Of a DNA stretch of 14,149 bases, positions 7,170 to 12,581 are shown in pieces. The stretch covers positions 1-14,149 of the forward strand of contig JAJXEL010000045.1 in assembly GCA_021639925.1 (NCBI GenBank), in the 5' to 3' direction. The stretch is from Alphaproteobacteria bacterium (GTDB taxonomy: Bacteria > Pseudomonadota > Alphaproteobacteria > CAAGCB01 > CAG-977). Position 1 is the stretch's first letter; each line of letters opens with the position of its first letter. The notes beneath the pieces are model-generated. The model saw nothing but the letters and a program-made list of their open reading frames with translations, was not told the DNA's origin and did not search any database. Made by a program: the position numbers and the translations under genes.

Positions 7170-7706
7170 ATGTCACGTGTTGGTAAATACCCTGTCATTG
7201 TTCCCGCAGGCGTTACGGTTGATCTGAAAGGTCAGCAGGTGAAGGTTAAAGGGAAACTGGGTGAATTGGAATATACAGCGGCAGACGACGTTGATTTAAA
7301 ACTTGAAGATAACAAGTTGTGGGTTGCTCCGCGCAAATCCGAAACCGGAATCAATCGTTCTTCATGGGGGACGACCCGCGCCCGTTTGAACAATTTGGTC
7401 AAGGGTGTCAATGAAGGTTTCTCTAAGAAGCTGGAAATTAACGGCGTTGGTTACAAAGCACAGGTTCAGGGTAAAATTTTAAAGATGAATCTGGGCTTTA
7501 GCCATGACGTTGATTTTGAAATTCCTGCCGGATTAAAGGTTGCGTGTTCTTCACCGACGAATGTTGAAATTTCCGGTGTCGACAAGCAGAAAGTCGGGCA
7601 GTTTGCCGCGGTAATCCGTGCCAAACGGCCGCCTGAACCCTATAAAGGAAAAGGCATTAAATACGAGGGTGAATATATCCTGCGTAAAGAAGGTAAGAAG
7701 AAGTAA
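7170..7706 (+). CDS. rplF: 50S ribosomal protein L6
   Basis: 178 residues, the usual 177-180. L6 is built of two similar domains and lies near the base of the L7/L12 stalk and the sarcin-ricin loop, close to the site of elongation factors. Recognised from SRVGKYPVIVPAGVTVDLKGQQVKVKGKLGEL, the middle NNLVKGVNEGFSKKLEINGVGYKA, and the second-domain signature RAKRPPEPYKGKGIKYEGE near the C-terminus. AGAAGGGGG before ATG is a strong ribosome-binding site. It follows rpsH by 15 bases and precedes rplR by 12. Confidence 0.97.
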   Translation: MSRVGKYPVIVPAGVTVDLKGQQVKVKGKLGELEYTAADDVDLKLEDNKLWVAPRKSETGINRSSWGTTRARLNNLVKGVNEGFSKKLEINGVGYKAQVQGKILKMNLGFSHDVDFEIPAGLKVACSSPTNVEISGVDKQKVGQFAAVIRAKRPPEPYKGKGIKYEGEYILRKEGKKK

Positions 7707-7718
7707 AGGGGAACGAAA

Positions 7719-8081
7719 ATGAGTAAGGCAAGATTACAATTTGAAGGCCGTCGTATCCGTACCCGTGCTTCCCTGCGGCGTAAATCCGCCGGACGTCTGC
7801 GTTTATCCGTATTCCGTTCGGGACAGCATATTTACGGGCAGGTTATTGACGATAAAGAAGGCAAAACTTTGGCTGCCGCTTCAACGGTAGAAAAAGAAGT
7901 GAAGTCTTCCGTAAAAAATGGTGCCACGGTTGAAGCCGCCGCCGTTGTCGGCAAGCTGATCGCGGAACGTGCTCTGGCAGCCGGTGTCAAAGAAGTATGC
8001 TTTGACCGCGGCGGATATGTCTATCACGGCCGTGTGAAGGCTTTGGCGGAAGCAGCCCGTGAAGCTGGTTTGTCATTCTAA
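7719..8081 (+). CDS. rplR: 50S ribosomal protein L18
   Basis: 120 residues, typical. L18 binds 5S rRNA together with L5 and L25 and carries it to the 50S central protuberance. The basic N-terminal region (RRIRTRASLRRKSAGRLRLS) and the core VFRSGQHIYGQVIDDKEGKTLAAAST and VCFDRGGYVYHGRVKALAEAAREAGLSF are clear family patterns. AAAGGGGA lies about 8 bases before ATG. It is followed by rpsE after 14 bases, in the usual spc order. Confidence 0.97.
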   Translation: MSKARLQFEGRRIRTRASLRRKSAGRLRLSVFRSGQHIYGQVIDDKEGKTLAAASTVEKEVKSSVKNGATVEAAAVVGKLIAERALAAGVKEVCFDRGGYVYHGRVKALAEAAREAGLSF

Positions 8082-8095
8082 AGGAAAAGGTAATT

Positions 8096-8713
8096 ATGGC
8101 ACGCACACCTAATACAGAACGCCGCCGCGGCGGTGAAAAAGAACGCGAAAACGATCGGGAACGCGCAGATCTGCGCGCCGAACGCGATCGCGATATGGAC
8201 GAAATCGTTGATAAGCTCGTGTATGTCAACCGCGTTGCGAAGACCGTTAAAGGCGGCCGTCGTATGGCTTTTGCCGCTTTGGTTGTTGTCGGCGACCAGC
8301 GCGGCCGGGTCGGATTTGCTTCCGGCAAGGCGCGTGAAGTCCCCGAAGCGATTCGCAAGGCGACAGAAAAAGCCAAGCGCGAAATGATCCGTATTCCTTT
8401 GCGCGAAGGACGGACGCTGCATCATGACGTCCGCGGCAGATTCGGCGCCGGCGAAGTTGTTTTAAGAACGGCTCCCGCAGGTACCGGAATTATTGCCGGC
8501 GGTCCGATGCGCGCTGTTTTTGAAACAATGGGCATTCAGGATATTGTTGCAAAGTCGATCGGTTCTCAGAATCCGCATAACATGATTAAAGCTACGTTTG
8601 CGGCGTTAAAGACGGTCAATTCTCCCCGCATGATTGCCGCGAAACGCGGCAAGAAAGTCGGCGACGTTGTTGCGGCGCGCGACGGAGCAAATGCTGCGGC
8701 GGTAAAGGAGTAA
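8096..8713 (+). CDS. rpsE: 30S ribosomal protein S5
   Basis: 205 residues, against 167 in E. coli. S5 lies at the back of the 30S body near the mRNA entry and the decoding region and affects fidelity. The double-stranded-RNA-binding-like domain starts at about residue 37 (DKLVYVNRVAKTVKGGRRMAF, then VGFASGKAREVPEAIRKA), followed by the C-terminal domain VVLRTAPAGTGIIAGGPMRAVFE and SIGSQNPHNMIKAT. The extra length is a highly charged N-terminal stretch of about 35 residues, rich in Arg and Glu, and a short Ala-rich tail. Long S5 N-termini are common in alphaproteobacteria, and AAAGGAAAAGG before ATG 8096 supports this start. An ATG at codon 34 would give a protein nearer E. coli length, but I see no strong site before it. 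Confidence 0.95.
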   Translation: MARTPNTERRRGGEKERENDRERADLRAERDRDMDEIVDKLVYVNRVAKTVKGGRRMAFAALVVVGDQRGRVGFASGKAREVPEAIRKATEKAKREMIRIPLREGRTLHHDVRGRFGAGEVVLRTAPAGTGIIAGGPMRAVFETMGIQDIVAKSIGSQNPHNMIKATFAALKTVNSPRMIAAKRGKKVGDVVAARDGANAAAVKE

Positions 8714-8717
8714 GATA

Positions 8718-8909
8718 ATGGCTAAAACAGCAAAAACGATTAAAGTCAAACAGACGGCCAGCATCATCGGCGCGACAAAAGTTCAGCGCGCGACGATGTT
8801 GGGGCTGGGACTGAAAAAAATGAATGCTGAAAAAGTACTGCAGGATACGCCTGCCGTACGCGGTATGATCACGAAAGTTGCCCATCTGGTAACAGTGGTT
8901 GAAGAATAA
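8718..8909 (+). CDS. rpmD: 50S ribosomal protein L30
   Basis: 63 residues. L30 is a small 50S protein with a ferredoxin-like fold; it is present in most but not all bacteria. Recognised from IKVKQTASIIGATKVQRATMLGLGLKKMN and the C-terminal TPAVRGMITKVAHLVTVVEE, which match the GLGL-K-N and D-P-V-GM pattern of the family. AAAGGAG lies 8-9 bases before ATG, at the rpsE end, 4 bases after the rpsE stop. It is followed by an unusually long 67-base gap that contains a strong hairpin before rplO. Confidence 0.96.
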   Translation: MAKTAKTIKVKQTASIIGATKVQRATMLGLGLKKMNAEKVLQDTPAVRGMITKVAHLVTVVEE

Positions 8910-8916
8910 ACGGGCG

Positions 8917-8948
8917 CGTGCGCTGTTTGAAAATTCAGGCGGCGCACG
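8917..8948 (+). promoter_or_regulatory. Strong hairpin in the rpmD-rplO gap
   Basis: Bases 8917-8930 pair with 8935-8948 to give a 14-bp stem (seven Watson-Crick pairs from the base outward end, then three G.U wobbles mixed with normal pairs) closed by the 4-base loop AAAT. The run after the stem is GCTGATTTTAAT, so only four T's follow, starting 5 bases after the stem. This makes it a weak intrinsic terminator or attenuator, or a processing or mRNA-stability element. It sits between rpmD and rplO, where the following rplO ribosome-binding site is poor. The fold is seen directly in the sequence; its function is inferred. Confidence 0.5.
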
Positions 8949-8976
8949 GCTGATTTTAATAAAGCGAGTTAAGAAA

Positions 8977-9435
8977 ATGAAACTGAATGAAATTCGTGAC
9001 AACGACGGCGCCCGCAAAGGCCGTATGCGCATCTGCCGCGGAATCGGCAGCGGCAAAGGCAAAACCGGCGGCCGCGGCGGAAAAGGTCAGACGGCTCGTA
9101 CAGGCGTGGCGATTAACGGTTTCGAAGGCGGTCAGATGCCGCTTTACCGTCGTTTGCCCAAACGCGGCTTTAACAATATTTTCGCAAACAAGTATGCGGA
9201 AATTAACTTAGGGCGGCTGCAGGCGGCGATTGATAAAGGCGTCGTTGATGCTTCTAAAGAAATCAATGCCGACGTTTTATGCCAGGCCGGCGTTTTAAAG
9301 CAGACTTATGACGGTTTGCGCCTGCTGGGCAACGGCGAGCTGAAGGCTAAAGTAACCATTAAGGTTTCCGGTTCGACCGAAGCAGCCAAAGCTGCTGTCG
9401 AAAAGGCCGGCGGTCAGGTTATTATTGCCGAATAA
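8977..9435 (+). CDS. rplO: 50S ribosomal protein L15
   Basis: 152 residues (E. coli 144). L15 binds 23S rRNA late in 50S assembly. The Gly/Lys/Arg-rich N-terminal extension is clear (GRMRICRGIGSGKGKTGGRG, residues 15-34), followed by GQMPLYRRLPKRGFNN and the C-terminal globular domain ending KVSGSTEAAKAAVEKAGGQVII. A longer frame from 8899 would overlap rpmD; I choose ATG 8977, because MKLNEIRDNDGARK matches the family start. The site before it is weak: only AAGCGAG at a suitable distance, with no AGGAG. Initiation may therefore depend on upstream translation or on the hairpin at 8917-8948. Confidence 0.96.
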   Translation: MKLNEIRDNDGARKGRMRICRGIGSGKGKTGGRGGKGQTARTGVAINGFEGGQMPLYRRLPKRGFNNIFANKYAEINLGRLQAAIDKGVVDASKEINADVLCQAGVLKQTYDGLRLLGNGELKAKVTIKVSGSTEAAKAAVEKAGGQVIIAE

Positions 9436-9450
9436 GTGAATTTGAAGAAT

Positions 9451-9476
9451 GCAAAAGAGGGGGAACCCTCTTTTGC
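9451..9476 (+). terminator. Perfect hairpin between rplO and secY (terminator- or attenuator-like)
   Basis: Bases 9451-9461 (GCAAAAGAGGG) are perfectly complementary to 9466-9476 (CCCTCTTTTGC), giving an 11-bp stem with the GNRA tetraloop GGAA. The T-run TTTT lies inside the 3' arm, opposite AAAA, as in many two-way intrinsic terminators whose U-tract pairs with an upstream A-tract; a GC pair and GCG follow. It starts 16 bases after the rplO stop and ends 35 bases before secY. A full stop here would silence secY and adk, so partial termination (lowering secY relative to ribosomal genes) or an RNA-processing role is more likely. Function is inferred. Confidence 0.55.
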
Positions 9477-9511
9477 GCGTTTAAATTTAAAAATTTATTG
9501 GAAGAAAAAAA

Positions 9512-10864
9512 ATGGCTTCTCAAACAGATAAAATGGCGACCGGATTAGGTTGGGAAACTTTTGCAAAAGCGACAGACCTTCAAAAACGTCTTCTTTTTAC
9601 ACTGGGGGCTATGATTGTTTACCGTATAGGTACTTTTATTCCTCTGCCGGGAATCAATTCGACTGTTCTGGAAGATATTTTTACCAGGCAAGCCGGCGGT
9701 ATTTTGGGAATGTTTAATATGTTTACAGGCGGCGCGTTATCCCGTATGACGTTATTTGCTTTGAATATTATGCCGTATATTTCGGCGTCGATTATTGTTC
9801 AGCTGGCGGCTTCCGTATTACCTTCTTTAATGGCTTTGAAAAAAGAAGGGGAAGCCGGGCAGCGTAAAATGTCGCAGTATACGCGTTATTTAACGGTTTT
9901 GATTACAATTGTTCAGGCTTACGGTCTGGCGGTCGGGTTGGAAGCCATGGTCGGATCTGCAGGAACGTCGGCTGTGCTGTATCCGGGACAGTGGTTCCGC
10001 TTTACGACGGTTGTTTCTTTGCTGGGCGGAACGATGTTTATCGTTTGGCTGGGCGATCAGATTACGTCGCGCGGCGTCGGGAACGGTTCTTCGTTGATTA
10101 TTACGGCGGGTATCGTTGCCGGCATTCCGATGGGATTGGCGCAGACGTTTGAATTGGCCAGGGCCGGTTCTTTATCGACGGTCGGATTGTTTGCCATTCT
10201 TTTAACGGCTTTGGCTCTGGTTTGTTTTGTTGTGTTTTTTGAACGTGCGCAGCGCCGGATTCTGATCCAGTATCCGAAACGCCAGATGGGCGGGCGCATG
10301 ATGAACAGCGAAAGTTCTCATCTGCCGCTGAAGTTAAATCCGACAGGAGTTATTCCGCCGATTTTTGCCAGTTCGTTGTTATTATTGCCGATGACAATCG
10401 TGAATTTTTCGGTCAACAGCGGCAACAGTCCGGATTGGATTGTTACCTTGTCTACGATGCTGGCGCACGGCCGGCCGGTTTATCTGGCTTTGTATGCCGG
10501 TTTGATTATTTTCTTTACGTTTTTCTATACGGCGGTTGTTTTCAATCCCGAAGATACGGCTGATAATCTGAAACGCCACGGCGGTTTTATCGCCGGTATC
10601 CGTCCGGGAAAAAGCACAGCGGAATACTTGGATTATGTTCTGACGCGTTTGACTGTTGTCGGTTCTTTGTATTTGGCGGCAATTTGTTGTTTCCCTGAAG
10701 TTATGATTGCGAAATATTCTGTTCCCTTTGTTTTAGGCGGAACGACCTTGTTGATTGTTGTTTCGGTGACAATGGACTTTGCGACGCAGATACAGTCGCA
10801 TTTGATTGCTCATCAGTATGAAGGTTTGATGAGAAAAGCGAAACTTAAAGGACGACTGAAGTGA
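9512..10864 (+). CDS. secY: Preprotein translocase channel subunit SecY
   Basis: 450 residues, normal for SecY. SecY forms the protein-conducting channel in the inner membrane with SecE and SecG and is driven by SecA or by the ribosome. About ten hydrophobic membrane segments can be seen; the first is at about 27-47 (LLFTLGAMIVYRIGTFIPLPG). The plug region GGILGMFNMFTGGALSRMTLFALNIMPYI follows TM1. The conserved cytoplasmic loop 5 motif AGIRPGKSTAEYLDYVLTRL (361-380) includes Arg364, equivalent to the arginine needed for SecA-driven export in E. coli. Sequence is more AT-rich than the ribosomal genes. GGAAG at 9500-9504 is 7 bases before ATG. The stop overlaps adk by 4 bases. Confidence 0.98.
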   Translation: MASQTDKMATGLGWETFAKATDLQKRLLFTLGAMIVYRIGTFIPLPGINSTVLEDIFTRQAGGILGMFNMFTGGALSRMTLFALNIMPYISASIIVQLAASVLPSLMALKKEGEAGQRKMSQYTRYLTVLITIVQAYGLAVGLEAMVGSAGTSAVLYPGQWFRFTTVVSLLGGTMFIVWLGDQITSRGVGNGSSLIITAGIVAGIPMGLAQTFELARAGSLSTVGLFAILLTALALVCFVVFFERAQRRILIQYPKRQMGGRMMNSESSHLPLKLNPTGVIPPIFASSLLLLPMTIVNFSVNSGNSPDWIVTLSTMLAHGRPVYLALYAGLIIFFTFFYTAVVFNPEDTADNLKRHGGFIAGIRPGKSTAEYLDYVLTRLTVVGSLYLAAICCFPEVMIAKYSVPFVLGGTTLLIVVSVTMDFATQIQSHLIAHQYEGLMRKAKLKGRLK

Positions 10865-11523
10865 TCAGTAACGGCAAACACCTTGTTTTAATGGCTCCTC
10901 CCGGGGGCGGCAAAGGAACACAGGCGCGTTTGCTGCGTGATCGTTTACATATTCCTCATTTGTCCACGGGAGAAATGCTGCGCAATGCCGGAAGAGCCGG
11001 CACGGAAATCGGCTTGAAGGCGAAGGCGTTGATAGATAAGGGGAATTTTGTTCCCGACGAGATGATTATTTCAATCATTTCGGAACGTCTGGACGAATCT
11101 GATTGTAAGGAAGGCTTTATTTTAGACGGCTTTCCCAGAACGTTGCCGCAAGCAAAAGCTTTAGATGAATTGTTATTTGAAAAAGGCCGCCGGTTGGATC
11201 ATGTGATTGAAATCCAGGTTCCCGATGATATGATTATTCAGCGCATTATCGGCCGCTTTTCATGTGCGGACTGCGGCGCGATGTATCATGATACGTTGAA
11301 GCCGACAAAGGTATTCGGCAAATGTGACGAATGCGGCGGATCAAATTTCCTGCGCAGACAGGACGATAACTGGCAGACTGTTGTTGACCGGCTGAAAACG
11401 TACCGTATGATGACGACGCCCGTTTTGCCGTATTATCAGCACGAAGGGTTGTTGGAATCAATTGACGGCACGGGCGGCGTAGAAGAAGTTGCTGAGAAGT
11501 TAAAGAAAATTATCGGGCAGTAA
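10861..11523 (+). CDS. adk: Adenylate kinase with zinc-type lid
   Basis: 220 residues, a long-form adenylate kinase that converts ATP and AMP to two ADP in the cytoplasm. The P-loop is residues 12-20 (APPGGGKGT, Lys18); the usual first glycine is Ala12. Next come LSTGEMLR (34-41), the AMP-binding DGFPRT (89-94), and a lid with four cysteines (135, 138, 155, 158; two CXXC pairs) that should bind zinc. RRQDD (165-169) and RLKTYRMMTTPVLPYY follow. The start is GTG, overlapping the secY stop (GTGA), with AAAGGA (10847-10852) 8 bases upstream; a stop codon lies in frame just above, and the next ATG would cut into the first strand. adk after secY is common in alphaproteobacteria. Confidence 0.97.
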   Translation: MISNGKHLVLMAPPGGGKGTQARLLRDRLHIPHLSTGEMLRNAGRAGTEIGLKAKALIDKGNFVPDEMIISIISERLDESDCKEGFILDGFPRTLPQAKALDELLFEKGRRLDHVIEIQVPDDMIIQRIIGRFSCADCGAMYHDTLKPTKVFGKCDECGGSNFLRRQDDNWQTVVDRLKTYRMMTTPVLPYYQHEGLLESIDGTGGVEEVAEKLKKIIGQ

Positions 11524-11563
11524 TTATACGGGGAGATTTTCCGCGGAATTGATTAATGAGGCG

Positions 11564-11845
11564 ATGGAGGATATCAACGGCAATCGCTTCAGTGCCGCAG
11601 GAAAGACCTGAATTCCATTTAAACTTTATGAAAACAACAAATGGCATAGGACGCGTTTGTTTTGTGTGATTAGCGCAACCGCCAAAGGTTTTGTGGTCAG
11701 CAAAAGCTGTGAAGAGAAGCGGCGAATGCCGGCCGTTTTTATTGATGAAAAGTCTGGGAAAATTTGTTTCTGCGCGGCATCCGGCCAGGAACCGCCGGCC
11801 GCTTTGAAAAAAGAAACGACGGGCCGTTTAATGCCACACGGCTGA
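11564..11845 (+). pseudogene. Possible decayed ORF after adk (weak)
   Basis: One forward frame stays open from 11522 to 11845 apart from a single TGA at 11609-11611. Read from ATG 11564 it gives 15 residues (MEDINGNRFSAAGKT), the stop, then 77 more codons that include NNKWHRTRLFCV and MPAVFIDEKSGK before TGA. I do not recognise any family. The standard code is used elsewhere (TGA ends rplD, secY and this frame), so recoding is unlikely. A 74-residue frame on the minus strand overlaps it, so the opening may be chance. If real, it is a remnant broken by one stop; confidence is low. Confidence 0.18.
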
Positions 11846-11897
11846 GGCAATCGGCATTTTGGCGGTAAAGCCGGGTTTTCGGCTTCTGACGGCGGAA

Positions 11898-11954
11898 CGG
11901 CGGCGGAAATAAACCGTCGCCGGGAAAAATAAAAAAAGCGGATTTTCTTTTTTT
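11898..11954 (+). terminator. Candidate bidirectional terminator region
   Basis: A 9-bp GC stem (11898-11906 with 11914-11922, one G.T pair, loop AAATAAA) is followed by an A-run (11931-11937), CGGATTTTC and a T-run (11948-11954). The A- and T-runs can pair with each other around an 8-base loop. The GC stem and the T-run are not joined in the normal way, so this is only a guess at where the adk-side transcript ends. It is the best candidate in the 660-base gap. Confidence 0.25.
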
Positions 11955-12012
11955 ATATAAAGTCTGTTGAAAAGACATTGCGGCAGGAGCTTAAACGGCA
12001 TAACTGCGCATT

Positions 12013-12040
12013 AAAAAAAAGTTTGAAAAAAAAGTAAAAA
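12013..12040 (+). promoter_or_regulatory. UP-element-like A-tracts
   Basis: Three A-runs lie just upstream of the -35 box: 12013-12020 (8 A), 12026-12033 (8 A) and 12036-12040 (5 A), roughly one helical turn apart. Relative to an expected start near 12089 they cover about -50 to -76, the place where the RNA polymerase alpha C-terminal domain binds at strong ribosomal promoters. The phasing also predicts bent DNA. The downstream operon encodes that alpha subunit. Confidence 0.5.
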
Positions 12041-12055
12041 TCCTGCGTCAAAGTA

Positions 12056-12082
12056 TTGACTCTGCAAGCAGTTAAGTATACT
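12056..12082 (+). promoter_or_regulatory. Promoter of the rpsM-rpsK-rpoA operon
   Basis: TTGACT (12056-12061) matches five of six bases of the -35 consensus, and TATACT (12077-12082) is close to the -10 consensus. The spacer between them is 15 bases, shorter than the usual 17; reading the -10 as TACTTT (12079-12084) restores 17 with a poorer match. Transcription would begin near 12089-12091, giving a leader of about 97 bases. A-tracts upstream and the following structured leader support a genuine promoter. No other promoter as good is seen in the window. Confidence 0.65.
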
Positions 12083-12086
12083 TTGA

Positions 12087-12158
12087 ACCCCTCTGTAGGG
12101 TGTCCGCAGTAAAACACCTTATGGTTTGTTGTGCCTGTTTTCTTTGGGAATTCAGGCA
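12087..12158 (+). promoter_or_regulatory. Structured mRNA leader of the alpha operon
   Basis: Three foldable elements lie between the promoter and rpsM. ACCC (12087-12090) can pair with GGGT (12098-12101). AGGGTGT (12097-12103) can instead pair with ACACCTT (12114-12120), so these two are mutually exclusive. TGCCTG (12132-12137) pairs with CAGGCA (12153-12158), and inside it TTTC (12139-12142) pairs with GGAA (12147-12150) around the loop TTTG. The 3' stem is followed by GGTTTTGATTTGTT. Such leaders are often bound by a ribosomal protein of the operon. In E. coli S4 does this, but rpsD is not seen here. Which ligand acts, if any, is unknown. Confidence 0.45.
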
Positions 12159-12173
12159 GGTTTTGATTTGTTA

Positions 12174-12180
12174 TAGGAGA
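12174..12180 (+). promoter_or_regulatory. Ribosome-binding site deciding the TTG start of rpsM
   Basis: TAGGAGA is a near-perfect Shine-Dalgarno sequence placed 6 bases before TTG 12187. It fixes the start of S13 at a TTG codon, because a TAA lies in frame only two codons upstream (12181-12183) and no in-frame ATG exists until codon 82. Confidence 0.85.
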
Positions 12181-12186
12181 TAAAAC

Positions 12187-12561
12187 TTGGCACGTATTGC
12201 TGGTGTAAATATTCCGACGAACAAGCGCGTGGTTATCGCTTTGACGTATATCCACGGCATCGGCCGGACATTGGCCCGCGAAATCTGCGGGAAATTAGAC
12301 ATCGCAGACGCCCGCCGCGTAAGCGAGTTGTCTGATGATGAAGTTTTGAAACTGCGTGAATTGATTGACCATGAATATCATGTCGAAGGCGAACTTCGCC
12401 GTGAAGTCGGTGTTAACATTAAACGCCTGATGGACTTGGGCTGCTATCGCGGTCTGCGTCATCGTAAAGGTCTGCCCTGCCGCGGACAAAGAACGCATAC
12501 GAATGCCCGTACGCGTAAAGGTCCCGCGAAACCGATCGCAGGCAAGAAAAAAGCTGTTTAG
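12187..12561 (+). CDS. rpsM: 30S ribosomal protein S13 (TTG start)
   Basis: 124 residues (E. coli 118). S13 lies in the head of the 30S subunit, binds S19, and forms bridges to L5 and to the P-site tRNA. Recognised from ARIAGVNIPTNKRVVIALTYIHGIGRTLA, the middle NIKRLMDLGCYRGLRHRKGLPCRGQRTHTNARTRKG and the basic tail. The start codon is TTG, which is rare for a highly expressed ribosomal gene. A TAA in frame two codons upstream excludes a longer form, the family start MARIAGVNIP begins exactly at TTG, and TAGGAGA is at a good distance. It is the first gene of the alpha operon, behind its own promoter and leader. Confidence 0.97.
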   Translation: MARIAGVNIPTNKRVVIALTYIHGIGRTLAREICGKLDIADARRVSELSDDEVLKLRELIDHEYHVEGELRREVGVNIKRLMDLGCYRGLRHRKGLPCRGQRTHTNARTRKGPAKPIAGKKKAV

Positions 12562-12581
12562 TTAGGAAAGGCGATTAATTC

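Larger units (their letters stand above)
11524..12055 (+). other. Intergenic region between adk and the rpsM promoter
   Basis: No gene here is convincing. I see three GC-rich hairpins: 11774-11802 (GCGG and CCGG paired with CCGG and CCGC, with a 3-base bulge, followed by TTTG), 11868-11885 (AAGCCG with CGGCTT) and 11898-11922 (a 9-bp stem with loop AAATAAA). An A-run at 11931-11937 can pair with a T-run at 11948-11954. No stem is followed at once by a clear U-tract, so I cannot name the terminator of the spc unit. Short frames on both strands overlap here and look like non-coding noise or decay. The last 45 bases are A-rich and lead into a promoter. Confidence 0.6.

Noticed and set aside
11609..11611. 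TGA in the post-adk frame read as a recoded tryptophan or selenocysteine
   Set aside because: TGA is used as a normal stop at the ends of rplD and secY, and no stem-loop typical of selenocysteine insertion is evident just after it.
11626..11850. Minus-strand frame of 74 residues in the adk-rpsM gap
   Set aside because: It overlaps the forward near-open frame, has no family resemblance and no convincing ribosome-binding site; one of the two must be chance and neither is supported.
11830..11858. AATGCC/GGCATT inverted repeat followed by TT as the spc terminator
   Set aside because: The stem has only 6 pairs and a 17-base loop, with no real U-tract.
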